From Pseudomonas peradeniyensis (GTDB taxonomy: Bacteria > Pseudomonadota > Gammaproteobacteria > Pseudomonadales > Pseudomonadaceae), in contig NZ_JABWRJ020000002.1 of the NCBI RefSeq assembly GCF_014268935.2, forward strand, positions 674,001-738,000: 64,000 nt of DNA, in the 5' to 3' direction. The notes under the pieces were generated by a model. It was not told the origin of the DNA, made no database searches, and worked only from the letters and a program-made list of their open reading frames with translations. Below, piece after piece: positions 28,066 to 37,841 of the stretch (positions are counted from its first letter, which is position 1; every line of letters starts with the position of its first letter). Both the position numbers and the translations under genes were made by a program.

Positions 28066-28754
28066 ACCAGGACAACCAGGGGCTGGACTTCTCCACGGTG
28101 ATCGCCTCCACCGTGCACGACCTGAAAAACTCTCTTTCGGCGCTCACCCACGCTCACAGCCAATGGCTGGCGCGCCTGCCCGAAGAGTTGCGCGGCGGTA
28201 TCGAGCAGGGCGTGGTGGAGCATGAGCTCAGCCACTTGAACGGCATGCTCGTGCAGTTGCTGGGGCTGTACAAGCTGGGCGTCAACCAGCTACCCATTTG
28301 CCCCGACTACCACGAGCTGGACGACTTCATCGAGGCCCAGCTGGCGGCCCAGGAAGATGTGATCAAGCACCGCGACATCCTTGCCACCTGGCGTATCGAG
28401 ACCGAAAGCCCGCTGGGTTTCTTCGACCGTGAGCTGGTCGCCTCGGTGGTGGCCAACGTGCTAACCAACGCCATCCGTTATGCCGGCCACGCCCTGCTGA
28501 TCAGCATCGAGGAGGAGGGCGAGCAACTGGTGATCAGCGTCAACGACGATGGCGCCGGTTATCCACAGCGCATGCTCGAGCGCCAGCACGACTACGTGCA
28601 GGGCATCGATTCACAGAGCGGCAGTACCGGGCTGGGGTTGTACTTTGCCGCGCGAATTGCCGCGCTGCATGAGCGCAACGGTGTGCGCGGGCGGATCGAG
28701 ATCGCCAATGGCGGTACGTTGGGGGGCGGCTTGTTCCGCTTGTACCTGCCTTGA
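28062..28754 (+). CDS. small soluble sensor histidine kinase
   Basis: 230 residues, no transmembrane segment and no N-terminal sensor domain. His19 in STVHDLKNSLSAL is the phosphorylation site; the ATPase domain shows an N-box (VVANVLTNAIRYAG), G1 (VNDDGAGYP) and G2 (GSTGLGLYFAARIA). It probably phosphorylates the REC-TPR protein encoded just upstream (4-base ATGA overlap). Its input is unknown; it may rely on a partner protein for sensing. Confidence 0.9.
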   Translation: MNQDNQGLDFSTVIASTVHDLKNSLSALTHAHSQWLARLPEELRGGIEQGVVEHELSHLNGMLVQLLGLYKLGVNQLPICPDYHELDDFIEAQLAAQEDVIKHRDILATWRIETESPLGFFDRELVASVVANVLTNAIRYAGHALLISIEEEGEQLVISVNDDGAGYPQRMLERQHDYVQGIDSQSGSTGLGLYFAARIAALHERNGVRGRIEIANGGTLGGGLFRLYLP

Positions 28755-28823
28755 GCAGCGGCACGGCGTTGGCCCCCGTGCCCCCTCAGGCGCGAAGGGG
28801 CCGCGACATGGCCGGAGCAGCCA

Positions 28824-29087
28824 TCATTCGGCTGCTGCGCCTTCGAGCAGTTCGGCCAGTGCATCCGGCTGGCTCTTGAACGCCCGGGCGAACACGTCGC
28901 GGTTCTTGGCCATGTAGATACCGGCTTCCTCGACCTGCTGTTCGCTCAGCGACGGCACGGCTTTGTGCAGTACCTCGGCCAGGCGTTCGGCCAGTTCGAG
29001 CATCTTGTCGTGACGGTCTGCTTCGGCCTTATCCATGAACAAGCGCTCCGGGTCGCGGCTGCTGCGGTACACCACTTCGACGGCCAT
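28824..29087 (-). CDS. yebG: YebG family SOS protein
   Basis: 87 residues, starting MAVEVVYRSSRDPERLFMDK. Its later KAEADRHDKMLELAERLAEVL is diagnostic of YebG. A perfect LexA box lies 41 bases upstream, in line with the known DNA-damage induction of yebG. The molecular role is not established. Confidence 0.93.
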   Translation of the reverse strand: MAVEVVYRSSRDPERLFMDKAEADRHDKMLELAERLAEVLHKAVPSLSEQQVEEAGIYMAKNRDVFARAFKSQPDALAELLEGAAAE

Positions 29088-29128
29088 TCATCACCTCTGT
29101 GCCTTTTTGCTGATGGGGTTGCGGATAA

Positions 29129-29144
29129 CTGTATTTTTATACAG
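29129..29144. promoter_or_regulatory. LexA operator (SOS box) of yebG
   Basis: CTGTATTTTTATACAG fits CTGT-N8-ACAG with an AT-rich core. It is 41 bases upstream of the yebG start, so LexA bound here would block its promoter. Confidence 0.93.
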
Positions 29145-29309
29145 TACATCGCCAGGCCATCATCCTGCAACCGCAATGATGGCCCGGCAAACTGAAAATC
29201 AGCGTAGCCCACAGGTGCCCTGCGGCAATCGGCCGCCTTCCAAGACAGGGGCCGTGGCCCTTTAACTGCATGGCACAAGACCTTCAGCCGTATCTAGGAA
29301 TCGAACATC

Positions 29310-29780
29310 GTGAACATCAAATGGGCAGAAAGACTGCGCAAGGGCCTGCACGGCTCCGCCGACTCGCTGGGCAACCTGTGCGTGGAAGCCTTCCACTACC
29401 TGGCGCTGTTCGGCATCGGCGCGATCACCGCCTATGCGGCGGTGGTGACCTTCCTGGACATGCTGGGCAAGGGCGGGGTCAGCGTCGATGACATCCTGCT
29501 GCTGTTCATCTACCTGGAGCTGGGGGCGATGGTGGGGATCTACTTCAAGACCAACCACATGCCGATCCGCTTCCTGCTCTACGTGGCGATCACTGCATTG
29601 ACCCGCCTGCTGATCGGCGATGTCTCGCACCACAAGGCGCCGGATGTCGGGCTGCTGTACGTGTGTGGCGGCATCCTGCTGCTGGCCTTCGCCATCCTGG
29701 TGGTGCGCTACGCCTCCTATCGCTACCCGTCGACCAAGGCGCTGGATGCCAGCGGCAAGGAAGTGGACGAGGGCAAGTAG
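29310..29780 (+). CDS. psiE: phosphate-starvation-inducible PsiE family membrane protein
   Basis: 156 residues with about four transmembrane segments. VEAFHYLALFGIGAITAYAA, LLFIYLELGAMVGIYFKTNH and VGLLYVCGGILLLAFAILVV follow the PsiE pattern, including the MPIRFLLYVAITALTRLLI block. The start is GTG 29310 with AGGA 10 bases before it. In E. coli PsiE is induced by phosphate starvation, but no clear Pho box was found here. Function unknown. Confidence 0.9.
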   Translation: MNIKWAERLRKGLHGSADSLGNLCVEAFHYLALFGIGAITAYAAVVTFLDMLGKGGVSVDDILLLFIYLELGAMVGIYFKTNHMPIRFLLYVAITALTRLLIGDVSHHKAPDVGLLYVCGGILLLAFAILVVRYASYRYPSTKALDASGKEVDEGK

Positions 29781-29783
29781 CCC

Positions 29784-30083
29784 TCAGTTGGCAATGCCGG
29801 CGGCAGGAAAACGCTGTTCGCCATGCCAGGTACGGGTCAGGGCCGCCAGCACCTCAAGTGGGTTCTGCCCCAGCTCGATGGCCAGGCCCAGGCGGATGCT
29901 GTCGATGACCCGCTGCAGGCGCACCGGATCGTTGCGCTGGACCTGGCTGATCAGGCGCCTGGCGACCACGCCGCTGTCGTCGGACAGGGTCAGCATGATG
30001 CTGCCGTCCAGGCGCTCGATGCTCAGGTTGACCCGGTATTCGGGGGCGAAGGCGGCGCTGATCTGATCGAAAGGGTTGTTCAT
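29784..30083 (-). CDS. DUF3509-like small protein
   Basis: 99 residues, MNNPFDQISAAFAPEYRVNL, followed by SDDSGVVARRLISQVQRNDP and a C-terminal helix of QNPLEVLAALTRTW. This resembles the DUF3509 family common in Pseudomonas, of unknown function. It ends 3 bases from the psiE stop (convergent). ATG 30083 was chosen over an in-frame start 40 residues upstream that runs through the terminator region. Confidence 0.7.
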   Translation of the reverse strand: MNNPFDQISAAFAPEYRVNLSIERLDGSIMLTLSDDSGVVARRLISQVQRNDPVRLQRVIDSIRLGLAIELGQNPLEVLAALTRTWHGEQRFPAAGIAN

Positions 30084-30160
30084 GGTCGGTCCTGCACTGA
30101 ATGACTGCAGGGGTTGACCGGGGCAAGGGCGGGTTGGTTCAGGCCCGCTGATCGGCACGC

Positions 30161-30197
30161 AATGAAAACGCCCGGCGCAAGGCCGGGCGTTTTCATT
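30161..30197. terminator. bidirectional terminator after the HPF gene
   Basis: AATGAAAACGCCCGGC-gcaag-GCCGGGCGTTTTCATT, a 16-bp symmetric stem flanked by A/T runs. It ends the minus-strand HPF gene (stop at 30213) and insulates the DUF3509 gene. Confidence 0.9.
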
Positions 30198-30212
30198 GGA
30201 CACATTCGAATG

Positions 30213-30560
30213 TCAGGCGTCTGGATCGCTCTGCTCCAGGATAGCGCGCTTGCTGCGCAGCTTGCCGTAGAAGTGCTCCAGCGCATGGTTCAGCTTGCTG
30301 GCGGCGCCATCGACGGCCTGGTCCAGCGAGGTGGCGGTATGGGTCACGGAAATCGGCTGGTGGCCTTTGGGGCGAGCCTCCATCTGGCAGCGTTTGTCGT
30401 GCGGTCCGGGCTTGGCGCCATTGTCGTCGCGCAAGTGGACTTCGATGCGGGTGAGGTCGTCCTCGTAGCGTTCGAGGCTGCTCTGCAGTGTGCTGCGGAC
30501 CCACTCGTTCAAGCGGACGTTGCCTTGGATCTGGTTGCTGCTGTTGACCTGGATTTGCAT
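30213..30560 (-). CDS. short HPF/RaiA-family ribosome-associated protein
   Basis: 115 residues, MQIQVNSSNQIQGNVRLNEW. It has the beta-alpha-beta pattern with YEDDLTRIEVHLRDDNG and a basic C-terminal helix. This fits the HPF/RaiA family, which binds the 30S subunit during hibernation. The sequence is a divergent paralogue rather than the classical rpoN-linked HPF. Preceded by a leader with AAGGATTG before ATG 30560. Confidence 0.85.
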   Translation of the reverse strand: MQIQVNSSNQIQGNVRLNEWVRSTLQSSLERYEDDLTRIEVHLRDDNGAKPGPHDKRCQMEARPKGHQPISVTHTATSLDQAVDGAASKLNHALEHFYGKLRSKRAILEQSDPDA

Positions 30561-30811
30561 GATTCAATCCTTATTCAGCTTGCTCGCGAGAGGCGTGCCT
30601 AGGCCACTGAGGGCGTTGGGTTTTCTGCGCCTCTTGACTCTAAAGTCAGGCAACCGCCGGACGAATTCAAGCCCTTTTGCAAAATAAATTTCCTGTTGCA
30701 AATCGGCCCGCTCGCAGCGATACCTGCCGATCACTGCAATCAATGATGCTGTGACACTCACCTGGCGGCCCCTAAGCTCGGGCGCATCACTTCATCCCTC
30801 GGGAGCGCCGC

Positions 30812-31915
30812 ATGTCCAGCAACCCTCTGTTCCACCCCTTCACCCTCGGCTCCCTCGACCTGCCGACCCGCGTGGTCATGGCACCGATGACCCGTACCTT
30901 CTGCCCCGGCGGCGTGCCCCACGACGGCGTGGTCGAGTACTACCGCCGGCGCGCCGCCGCCGGTGTCGGCCTGATCATCACCGAGGGCACCACGGTCGGG
31001 CACAAGGCCGCCAACGGCTACCCCAACGTGCCGCGTTTCCACGGTGAGGACGCCCTGGCCGGCTGGAAGCGCGTGGTCGAGGCCGTGCATGCCGAAGGTG
31101 GGCGCATCGTGCCGCAGCTTTGGCATGTGGGCAGTGTGCGCCGCCTGGGCACCGAGCCGGACGCCAGCGTTCCGGGCTATGGCCCGAGCGGAAAGGAAAA
31201 GGACGGTCAGGTGCTGGTCCACGGCATGAGCCGGGAGGATATCCGCGAGGTGATCGCCGCCTTCGCCCAGGCGGCGCGCGATGCCCAGGCCATCGGCATG
31301 GACGGCGTGGAGATCCATGCCGCCCACGGCTACCTGATCGACCAGTTCTTCTGGGACGCCAGCAATCGTCGCGATGACGAGTACGGCGGTGACCTGGCCG
31401 GGCGCTCGCGTTTCGCCATCGAACTGATCCAGGCCGTGCGCGCAGCCGTCGGCCCGGACTTCCCGATCATCCTGCGTTTCTCGCAATGGAAGCAGCAGGA
31501 CTACAGTGCGCGCCTGGTGCAAACCCCCGAGGCCCTGGCGGCGTTCCTCAAGCCCCTGTCCGAGGCGGGCGTGGATATCTTCCACTGCTCCACCCGGCGC
31601 TTCTGGGAGCCGGAGTTCGAGGGCAGCGAACTGAACCTCGCCGGCTGGACCCGCCAGCTCACCGGCAAGCCGACCATCACCGTGGGCAGTGTCGGCCTGG
31701 ACGGCGAGTTCCTGCAGTTCATGGTCGCCACCGACAAGGTGGCCAAGCCCGCCAGCCTCGAAGGACTGCTGCGCCGCTTGCAGGACCAGGAGTTCGACCT
31801 GGTGGCCGTCGGCCGCGCCCTGCTGGTGGATGCCGAATGGGCGCGCAAAGTACGGGACGGGCGTGAGGACGCCGTGCTGCCGTTCAGCCGTGAGGCGCTG
31901 ACGACCCTGGCTTGA
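30812..31915 (+). CDS. Old Yellow Enzyme family NADH:flavin oxidoreductase
   Basis: 367 residues. FMN-binding barrel with RVVMAPMTR near the start, the His-containing substrate motif GVEIHAAHGYLIDQFFWDAS, the NRRDDEYGG block, and FDLVAVGRALLVDAEW at the C-terminus. It reduces activated C=C bonds or xenobiotics such as nitro compounds with NAD(P)H, in the cytosol; the natural substrate is unknown. Its 3' end overlaps the convergent glycosyltransferase gene by 32 bases. Confidence 0.9.
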   Translation: MSSNPLFHPFTLGSLDLPTRVVMAPMTRTFCPGGVPHDGVVEYYRRRAAAGVGLIITEGTTVGHKAANGYPNVPRFHGEDALAGWKRVVEAVHAEGGRIVPQLWHVGSVRRLGTEPDASVPGYGPSGKEKDGQVLVHGMSREDIREVIAAFAQAARDAQAIGMDGVEIHAAHGYLIDQFFWDASNRRDDEYGGDLAGRSRFAIELIQAVRAAVGPDFPIILRFSQWKQQDYSARLVQTPEALAAFLKPLSEAGVDIFHCSTRRFWEPEFEGSELNLAGWTRQLTGKPTITVGSVGLDGEFLQFMVATDKVAKPASLEGLLRRLQDQEFDLVAVGRALLVDAEWARKVRDGREDAVLPFSREALTTLA

Positions 31916-33095
31916 TCACCAGTGGCGGGGTCTGTTCGCGGGCGGCCTGCAGTTCGCGGCAGGCACCGTACAGGTAGCCCTCGAACTGCTCGATGATCGC
32001 CGGCCAGCCCTGTCGGCTGGCGTGCTGGCGGGCATTGAGGCGCACCCTGCGCAGGGTTTCGCCTTCTTCCAGCAACCAGCAGGCGGCGTCGATGAACGCC
32101 GCCTGGTCTCCCGGCATGGCCAGGGCGCCGCTGTGGCCGTGGCGGATATGCTGGGCGGCGGCGGCCTCGTCGTAGGCGACCACGGCCAGGCCCGAGGCGA
32201 GCGCCTCGAGCACGACGTTGCCGAAGGTTTCGGTCAGGCTCGGGAACAGGAACAGGTCGCCGCTGGCATAGTGCTCGGCCAGCACCTCGCCGCGCTGTGC
32301 GCCACAGAACACTGCATCGGGCAGTTGCTGTTCGAGCTGGCCACGTAGCGGGCCATCGCCGACGATCACCAGGCGCAGGCGCCGCCGCGGATAGGCCTTG
32401 CCCAGGGCCTCCATGCAAGGGCGCAGCAGGCCCAGGTTCTTCTCTGCGGCCAGGCGCCCGACATGCAGCACGGCAATGTCATCCACACCCAGCCCCCACT
32501 GCTCGCGCAGCGCCTGACTGCGCCGTGCCGGATTGAACAGGTTGGCGTCGACCCCGCGGGCCATCAGGCCGAGCCGTTCGAAGCCGCGGCGCTCCAGTTC
32601 CAGGCGCTGGCTGGCGCTGGGCACCAGGGTAATGGCGGTGCGCCGGTGGAACCAGCGCAGGTAGTGGGTGAGCAGCCGTGACAGCAGGCCCAGGCCATAC
32701 TGCCCCGAATACTGCGGGAAGTTGGTGTGAAAGCCGCTGACCACCGCCACGCCCAGGCGTCGGGCGGCGCGCAGGGCGCTCAGGCCCAACGGGCCTTCGG
32801 TGGCGATGTACAGCACGTCCGGGCGTTGCCGGCGCCAGCGGCGCCACAGCTTGTGCATCGACACCTCGCCCCATTGCAGGCCAGGGTAGCCAGGCAATGG
32901 CCAACCCCTGCACAGCAGCAGGGCCTCGTCGTTGCCGACCCCGTTGTCGGTGGCCTGGCGCGGGCGGATCAGTTCCACCTGGTGGCCGCGCAGGCGCAGC
33001 CCTTCGCTGAGGCGGCCAAGGGTGTTGGCCACGCCATTGATCTCGGGTGGGAAGGTTTCGCTGACCAGGGTGATACGCAGGGACGGTGTGCTCAT
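31884..33095 (-). CDS. GT4-type glycosyltransferase
   Basis: 403 residues of the GT-B fold. N-terminal LVSETFPPEINGVANTLGRL; the donor-binding EX7E motif is ETFGNVVLE in LTETFGNVVLEALASGLAVV, with GRLAAEKNLGLL before it. This group transfers hexoses to lipids such as diacylglycerol, or builds exopolysaccharide; the acceptor cannot be told. ATG 33095 lacks a strong ribosome site. Its stop overlaps the OYE gene tail. Confidence 0.88.
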   Translation of the reverse strand: MSTPSLRITLVSETFPPEINGVANTLGRLSEGLRLRGHQVELIRPRQATDNGVGNDEALLLCRGWPLPGYPGLQWGEVSMHKLWRRWRRQRPDVLYIATEGPLGLSALRAARRLGVAVVSGFHTNFPQYSGQYGLGLLSRLLTHYLRWFHRRTAITLVPSASQRLELERRGFERLGLMARGVDANLFNPARRSQALREQWGLGVDDIAVLHVGRLAAEKNLGLLRPCMEALGKAYPRRRLRLVIVGDGPLRGQLEQQLPDAVFCGAQRGEVLAEHYASGDLFLFPSLTETFGNVVLEALASGLAVVAYDEAAAAQHIRHGHSGALAMPGDQAAFIDAACWLLEEGETLRRVRLNARQHASRQGWPAIIEQFEGYLYGACRELQAAREQTPPLVIKPGSSAPHG

Positions 33096-33204
33096 GGGAA
33101 AAGTCTGGGCCGCCCCCGTTGCGCCCATGTGACGCCTTTGTGACGTGCGCATGACGCCTGATTTCCGGCACTTGCACCCGTTTGAATATTTCCTTGCAAC
33201 GCAC

Positions 33205-33232
33205 TCAAGAACTCTCGCCACGCAGCCGATGC
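33205..33232 (+). promoter_or_regulatory. sigma-28 (FliA) promoter of the PAS chemoreceptor gene
   Basis: TCAAG, 15 bases, GCCGATGC matches the flagellar sigma consensus with one mismatch. It lies 41 bases upstream of ATG 33274. Confidence 0.8.
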
Positions 33233-33273
33233 AGAGGCATTCGACTACAGGAATTCGCTCCGGGAGAGCGGCC

Positions 33274-34590
33274 ATGTTCAACAGCAAACTGAAGAAAGAA
33301 ATCCAGCAACTGCGCGAAGAGCTGATGTCCATCGAGCAGGTCAAGAACAGCCTCGACAGCGAGATGCTGGTGCTCCAGCTCGACCCCCAGGGGCGCATCG
33401 AGTCGGTAAACAACAACTTCGAGGCCGAGATGGGCTACCGCGCCGAGCAACTGATCGGGCGCAACATCGAAGAGATCGTGCCGACGCATGTGAAGAAGCT
33501 CGATTTCTACCAGCGCATGAAGCACGCCATCACCCGTGGCGAGCACCTCAACGGCGCCTTCCGTCTGCTGCGCGGCAACGGTGACGAGGCCTGGCTACGT
33601 TCGATCCTGCAGCCGGTCAAGGACAGCCAGGGGCGTATCAAGTACTTCTCCCTGCACTCCAGCGACCTGACCCGCACCATCGAGACCTCCCGCGAGCACG
33701 AGAGCCTGATCAAGGCGCTGATGCGCTCCACCGCGGTGATCGAGTTCAACCTCGAAGGCCAGGTGCTGACCGCCAACGACCGCTTCCTGCAGACCATGGG
33801 CTACAGCCTGGAGCAGGTCCGCGGCAAGTACCACCGCATATTCTGCGAGCCGGAGGAGGCCAACTCGGCGGCCTACCAGGAGTTCTGGAACCGGCTGCGC
33901 CGTGGCGAGTTCGTCGCCGAGCGTTTCAAACGCATCGACGCCCATGGCCGCGTGGTCTGGCTGGAGGCTTCGTACAACCCGATCATCGACGCCCATGACG
34001 TGCTGTACAAGGTGGTCAAGTTCGCCACCGTGATCACCGATCAGGTCAACCAGGAACTGGCCGTGGCCCAGGCCGCCGACATCGCCTACACCACCTCGCT
34101 GGAGACCGACGACAGCGCGCGCAAGGCCACCGATGTGGTGACCCAGACCGTCGAGGTGATGCGTGGTTTGGAAGGCTCGATGCAGGACGCCGCCGATGGC
34201 ATCCAGGCGCTGGACAAGCAGTCGAAGGTGATCGGCGCGATCATCAAGACCATCAGCGACATCGCCGGGCAGACCAACCTGCTGGCGCTCAACGCCGCCA
34301 TCGAGGCCGCCCGCGCCGGCGAGCAGGGGCGCGGCTTTGCCGTGGTCGCCGACGAAGTGCGCCAGCTGGCCTCGCGCACCAGCAGCGCCACCGAGGAGAT
34401 CGCCAAGGTGGTGCAGCAGAACGAACAGTTGGCCCAGGCCGCGGTGGACATCATCGACACCAGCAAGCGTCAGGCCGAGCAGGGCCTGGCCCTGGCCGCC
34501 GATACCGGCGGGGTGATCGTCGAGATCCAGGAAGGGGCGAAGAAGGTGGTGGATGCGGTGGGGCAGTTTTCCAGCCAGTTGAGCCACTGA
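33274..34590 (+). CDS. cytoplasmic PAS-PAS methyl-accepting protein, BdlA-like
   Basis: 438 residues with no transmembrane segment. Two PAS domains (about 25-135 and 145-255; [20 protein letters not shown] and [20 protein letters not shown]), then a short signalling domain with [20 protein letters not shown]. The layout and size match P. aeruginosa BdlA, which controls biofilm dispersion, more than the membrane-bound Aer aerotaxis receptors. Sigma-28 promoter upstream and CGGGAGAG ribosome site. Confidence 0.88.
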   Translation: MFNSKLKKEIQQLREELMSIEQVKNSLDSEMLVLQLDPQGRIESVNNNFEAEMGYRAEQLIGRNIEEIVPTHVKKLDFYQRMKHAITRGEHLNGAFRLLRGNGDEAWLRSILQPVKDSQGRIKYFSLHSSDLTRTIETSREHESLIKALMRSTAVIEFNLEGQVLTANDRFLQTMGYSLEQVRGKYHRIFCEPEEANSAAYQEFWNRLRRGEFVAERFKRIDAHGRVVWLEASYNPIIDAHDVLYKVVKFATVITDQVNQELAVAQAADIAYTTSLETDDSARKATDVVTQTVEVMRGLEGSMQDAADGIQALDKQSKVIGAIIKTISDIAGQTNLLALNAAIEAARAGEQGRGFAVVADEVRQLASRTSSATEEIAKVVQQNEQLAQAAVDIIDTSKRQAEQGLALAADTGGVIVEIQEGAKKVVDAVGQFSSQLSH

Positions 34591-34601
34591 CCGAGCTTAA
34601 G

Positions 34602-34661
34602 CCATCGCGGGGCAAGCCCTCTCCCACGCGGAATGCGTGGGAGCGGGCTTGCCCCGCGATG
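34602..34661. repeat. REP hairpin, class A, tail-to-tail
   Basis: CCATCGCGGGGCAAGCCC... pairs with ...GGGCTTGCCCCGCGATGG over about 28 bases with a 5-base loop. One mismatch (CCCTCT for CCCGCT) in the left copy. It lies between the converging chemoreceptor and cysZ genes. Confidence 0.88.
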
Positions 34662-34668
34662 GTTTCAT

Positions 34669-35397
34669 TCAGGTGCGCTCACGCACCCAGAACAGCGTCG
34701 CCCCGGCCACCGCCGCCGGCATCATCAGCACGTTGACCCCCGGGATCATCAGCGCCAGGTAGGTGATCCCGCCAAAGCCCATCGACTGCCAGCGCTTCTG
34801 GCGCAGCCAGGCGAGCATGTCCTGCCAGCTCATCTTGTTGTTGTCCGCCGGGTAGTCGATGTACTGGATGGCCATCATCCAGATACCGAACACCAGCCAC
34901 AGCGGCGCGGCGATCACGTTCACCACCGGGATGAACGAGAGGATGAACAGGCCGATGGCCCGCGGCAGGAAGTAGCCCAGCTTGCGCATCTCGCGGCTTA
35001 GGGTGCGTGGCACCATGGCCACCAGCTCGGCCCAGCTGAACGGCGGGAAGGTGTCCTGGCCGCGCACCACCACCTCGACCTTTTCCGCCAGGAAACCGTT
35101 GAACGGCGCGGCGATGACGTTGGCCAGCAAGGTGAAGGTGAAAAACACCATCAACAGCACCAGGGCGACGAACAGTGGCCACAGGATGTAGGTGAGAAAG
35201 CTCAGCCAGTCGGGCAGGGTGGGCATCAGCGCATCGACCCACAGGCTGAACTGATGGCCGGCGAAGTAGATCAGGCCGCCGAACAGCAGCAGGTTGACTG
35301 CCAGGGGCAGCAGCACGAACAGGCGCAGGTTCGGGCTCAGGACCAGTTTCAGGCCCTCGCGCAGGTACTGGGGGCCGGACAGGACGGGGGCTTGCAT
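34669..35397 (-). CDS. cysZ: CysZ-family sulfate transporter
   Basis: 242 residues with four or more membrane segments ([40 protein letters not shown], and near the end [20 protein letters not shown]). [19 protein letters not shown] is a CysZ signature. CysZ imports sulfate for cysteine synthesis in the inner membrane. It lies beside trxB in the order I recall for Pseudomonas; the two are divergent. Confidence 0.88.
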   Translation of the reverse strand: MQAPVLSGPQYLREGLKLVLSPNLRLFVLLPLAVNLLLFGGLIYFAGHQFSLWVDALMPTLPDWLSFLTYILWPLFVALVLLMVFFTFTLLANVIAAPFNGFLAEKVEVVVRGQDTFPPFSWAELVAMVPRTLSREMRKLGYFLPRAIGLFILSFIPVVNVIAAPLWLVFGIWMMAIQYIDYPADNNKMSWQDMLAWLRQKRWQSMGFGGITYLALMIPGVNVLMMPAAVAGATLFWVRERT

Positions 35398-36675
<1,278 letters not shown>

Positions 36676-36702
36676 TCCAGCCTTTGCGGGCCAGCCCCGC
36701 AT

Positions 36703-36732
36703 AAAAAAACCGGCCATCTGGCCGGTTTTTTT
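36703..36732. terminator. bidirectional terminator between trxB and nadC
   Basis: AAAAAAACCGGCC-atct-GGCCGGTTTTTTT, a perfect hairpin with A- and T-runs between convergent genes. Confidence 0.95.
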
Positions 36733-36748
36733 GTACCCGCGTTTCAGC

Positions 36749-37612
<864 letters not shown>

Positions 37613-37841
37613 CTAGGTGCCGGCGATTATAGGGCAGGGGGGCTTCGTGTACAGCTGCCGGGCCGATGACCTTTGGTCAGGCGGTTTGAGCATTCTTGCG
37701 TACGCACTGTCAGTTGAGGCGTGCGAAAGGCGTGCTGGTAGCTATCAGTGTTTTCACTGATAATAGCGCCCAGTATTTGGCGTCATAGCTTTGACGATTC
37801 CATTCCAGTCGAACAACGTAACATCCAGCAAGGAGTTCGGG

